Source: Nitrospinaceae bacterium
Lineage (GTDB): Bacteria > Nitrospinota > Nitrospinia > Nitrospinales > VA-1
Direction: 5' to 3'
NCBI GenBank assembly: GCA_029937635.1
Contig: JAPYPM010000001.1
Location: forward strand, 1-23,996
Length of the DNA: 23,996 nucleotides
How positions within the stretch are numbered: position 1 is the stretch's first letter; each line of letters begins with the position of its first letter. Positions 22,727-23,996 of the stretch are shown here, piece after piece. A program made the position numbers and the translations under genes. The notes under the pieces are model-generated. The model was not told where the DNA came from and made no database searches. It worked only from the letters and a program-made list of their open reading frames with translations.

Positions 22727-23881
22727 ATGAAAGTTTCAATTTCGGTAGGTGGAAAGTTCCATGCATTTTACTTGGCGGAACAATTACAGAATAAAGGGGA
22801 TTTGCTTCAACTAATAACTTCCTATCCCCGCTTTGAAGTTACAAAGTCGGGAGTAAATGAAGATAAGATTAGTTCAGTCGTCGTTAAGGAATTAATTCAA
22901 CGTGGTTATGGAAAACTCCCAAAAATAGTACAGGAAAAATATAATCCGCAATTTGTTATCTGTGATCTTTATGATCGACTTGCCTCGAGGCATCTCAAGC
23001 CATGTGAGCTTTTTGTTGGTTGGTCGAGTTTCAGTCGGCATACATTGGAAAAGGCAAAAAATTTTGGTGCCATAACAATATTGGAACGAGGGTCTTCTCA
23101 CATTGAATATCAACGAGATGTACTTGATGAGGAATATAGAAATTATGGACTTAAGCCCTCGCCTACACATCCTCAGATCGTTGAGAAGGAACTAGAAGAA
23201 TATGCAATGGCCGATTACATCTCGGTTCCTAGTCTATTTGCCAAAAAAAGTTTTTTAGAAAAAGGTTTTCCTGAAAAAAAAATATTACATGTGCCCTATG
23301 GCGTTGATCTGACTCAGTTTAAACCTATGAAGAAGGAAGATAATGTTTTTAGGATTATCCATTGTGGGTCAGTTACCCTACGCAAGGGTTGTCATTATCT
23401 ATTGAAAGCTTTTTCTGAGTTGAACTTGCCCAATGCAGAACTCTGGTTTGTGGGGACAGTGAATGATGATATGCAATCTTTCATTAATCAATATGAAGAT
23501 GAACACATAAAATATCTTGGTTCTAAACCGCAAAGTAGTTTGAACTGGTATTACAGTCAAGCTGATGTTTTTAGTTTATTATCCTTGGAAGAAGGACTAG
23601 CAATGGTGCAGGCACAGGCGATGGCATGTGGATTACCAATAATTTGTACAACAAATACTGGAGGTGAAGATCTTATTCAGGAAGGTAGGAGCGGCTTTGT
23701 TATTCCAATTAGAGATATAAATGCATTAAAGGACAAAATCCTTTTCTTTTTTGAAAACCGTCTTGCTTGTAAAGAAATGGGGATTGCAGCAAAACAAAGG
23801 GTTCAGGACACTTTTTCCTGGAATAATTATGGTGAGAATATTATTAATGAATATAAACGAGTACTTTTATTAAATGAGTAA
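22727..23881 (+). CDS. GT4-family glycosyltransferase
   Basis: Predicted retaining GT-B glycosyltransferase of 384 residues. The N-terminal half carries ERGSSHIEYQ (120-129) with a following DEEY (134-137), a block seen in a recurrent GT4 subgroup. The C-terminal domain has HVPYGVDLTQF (188-198), CGSVTLRKG (213-221), YLGSKP and SLEEGLAMVQAQAMACGLP (286-304). In that last block the second EX7E glutamate is replaced by glutamine, which is usual for this subgroup with the EEGLA.VQAQA signature. Acceptor and donor are unknown. GAAGG lies about 7 bases before the ATG. It is preceded by the weak ops-like site and followed by a 60-base gap. Confidence 0.88.
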   Translation: MKVSISVGGKFHAFYLAEQLQNKGDLLQLITSYPRFEVTKSGVNEDKISSVVVKELIQRGYGKLPKIVQEKYNPQFVICDLYDRLASRHLKPCELFVGWSSFSRHTLEKAKNFGAITILERGSSHIEYQRDVLDEEYRNYGLKPSPTHPQIVEKELEEYAMADYISVPSLFAKKSFLEKGFPEKKILHVPYGVDLTQFKPMKKEDNVFRIIHCGSVTLRKGCHYLLKAFSELNLPNAELWFVGTVNDDMQSFINQYEDEHIKYLGSKPQSSLNWYYSQADVFSLLSLEEGLAMVQAQAMACGLPIICTTNTGGEDLIQEGRSGFVIPIRDINALKDKILFFFENRLACKEMGIAAKQRVQDTFSWNNYGENIINEYKRVLLLNE

Positions 23882-23941
23882 TACTATGGATCAACATGCA
23901 AAAGTCACGACTACCTAAAGTAAAAAATGGAGAAAAAGTAT

Positions 23942-23996
23942 ATGGATAAGTCACTTTTAATTAAAATATTTGGTTTCCCCGCCATGCTAATTCATG
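23942..23996 (+). CDS. Start of a further gene, truncated by the window end
   Basis: An ATG at 23942 follows GGAGAAAAAG, a plausible ribosome site, and stays open for 18 codons to the window edge, reading MDKSLLIKIFGFPAMLIH. The start resembles the FGFPA.LIHGD opening I recall from methyltransferase-like proteins of polysaccharide loci, but 18 residues do not support a family call. Confidence 0.5.
   Translation, partial: MDKSLLIKIFGFPAMLIH

Overview
This window looks like the start and most of a heteropolysaccharide locus (O-antigen or exopolysaccharide, Wzx/Wzy-type) of a gammaproteobacterium. The proteobacterial assignment rests on the tRNA-Leu with encoded CCA, an RfaH-like antiterminator, a Wzz chain-length regulator and an EPS-associated MarR-type regulator next to galU. 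A marine relative of Oceanospirillales or Alteromonadales is plausible but is an inference from protein flavour and moderate A+T content. Every convincing gene lies on the + strand. No insertion sequence, integrase, CRISPR array or rRNA was seen.

Layout. (1) 1-1613: the 3' half of a tRNA-Leu, a very A+T-rich rfaH and a more G+C-rich wzz. (2) 1614-1979: a gene-poor stretch with a short unrecognised hydrophobic reading frame, a weak promoter, a perfect 17-bp palindrome and an ops/JUMPstart-like element, which is the sequence RfaH recognises. (3) 1980-4557: MarR-type regulator, a relic of a PfkB/adenosine-kinase-like gene that keeps both ends but has lost the middle in frame, galU and galE. (4) 4684-10495: nucleotide-sugar genes manC, gmd, fcl, ugd and uxs, tightly packed and ending in a 12-bp hairpin. 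(5) 10563-15519: asnB-like amidotransferase, an Rmd-like reductase, a TylC3-type sugar C-methyltransferase and a second SAM methyltransferase. (6) 15598-23996: assembly genes: GT4 glycosyltransferase, Wzx flippase, FkbM methyltransferase, glycosyltransferase, a translationally coupled Gfo/Idh oxidoreductase and SDR pair, another GT4, and the first 18 codons of a further gene cut by the window edge.

Working together, the genes predict UDP-glucose, UDP-galactose, UDP-glucuronate, UDP-xylose, GDP-mannose, GDP-L-fucose and a further GDP-6-deoxyhexose that may be C-methylated (a virenose-like branched sugar). The glycan is probably also methylated by up to two other enzymes and perhaps amidated. 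Repeat units would be flipped by Wzx, polymerised by a Wzy not seen here, and length-controlled by Wzz. RfaH acting at the ops-like site, plus the local MarR-type protein, are the likely regulators. The most striking items are the co-located rfaH and ops-like element, the palindrome over the putative start site, the internally deleted kinase, and the Gmd/reductase/C-methyltransferase combination.
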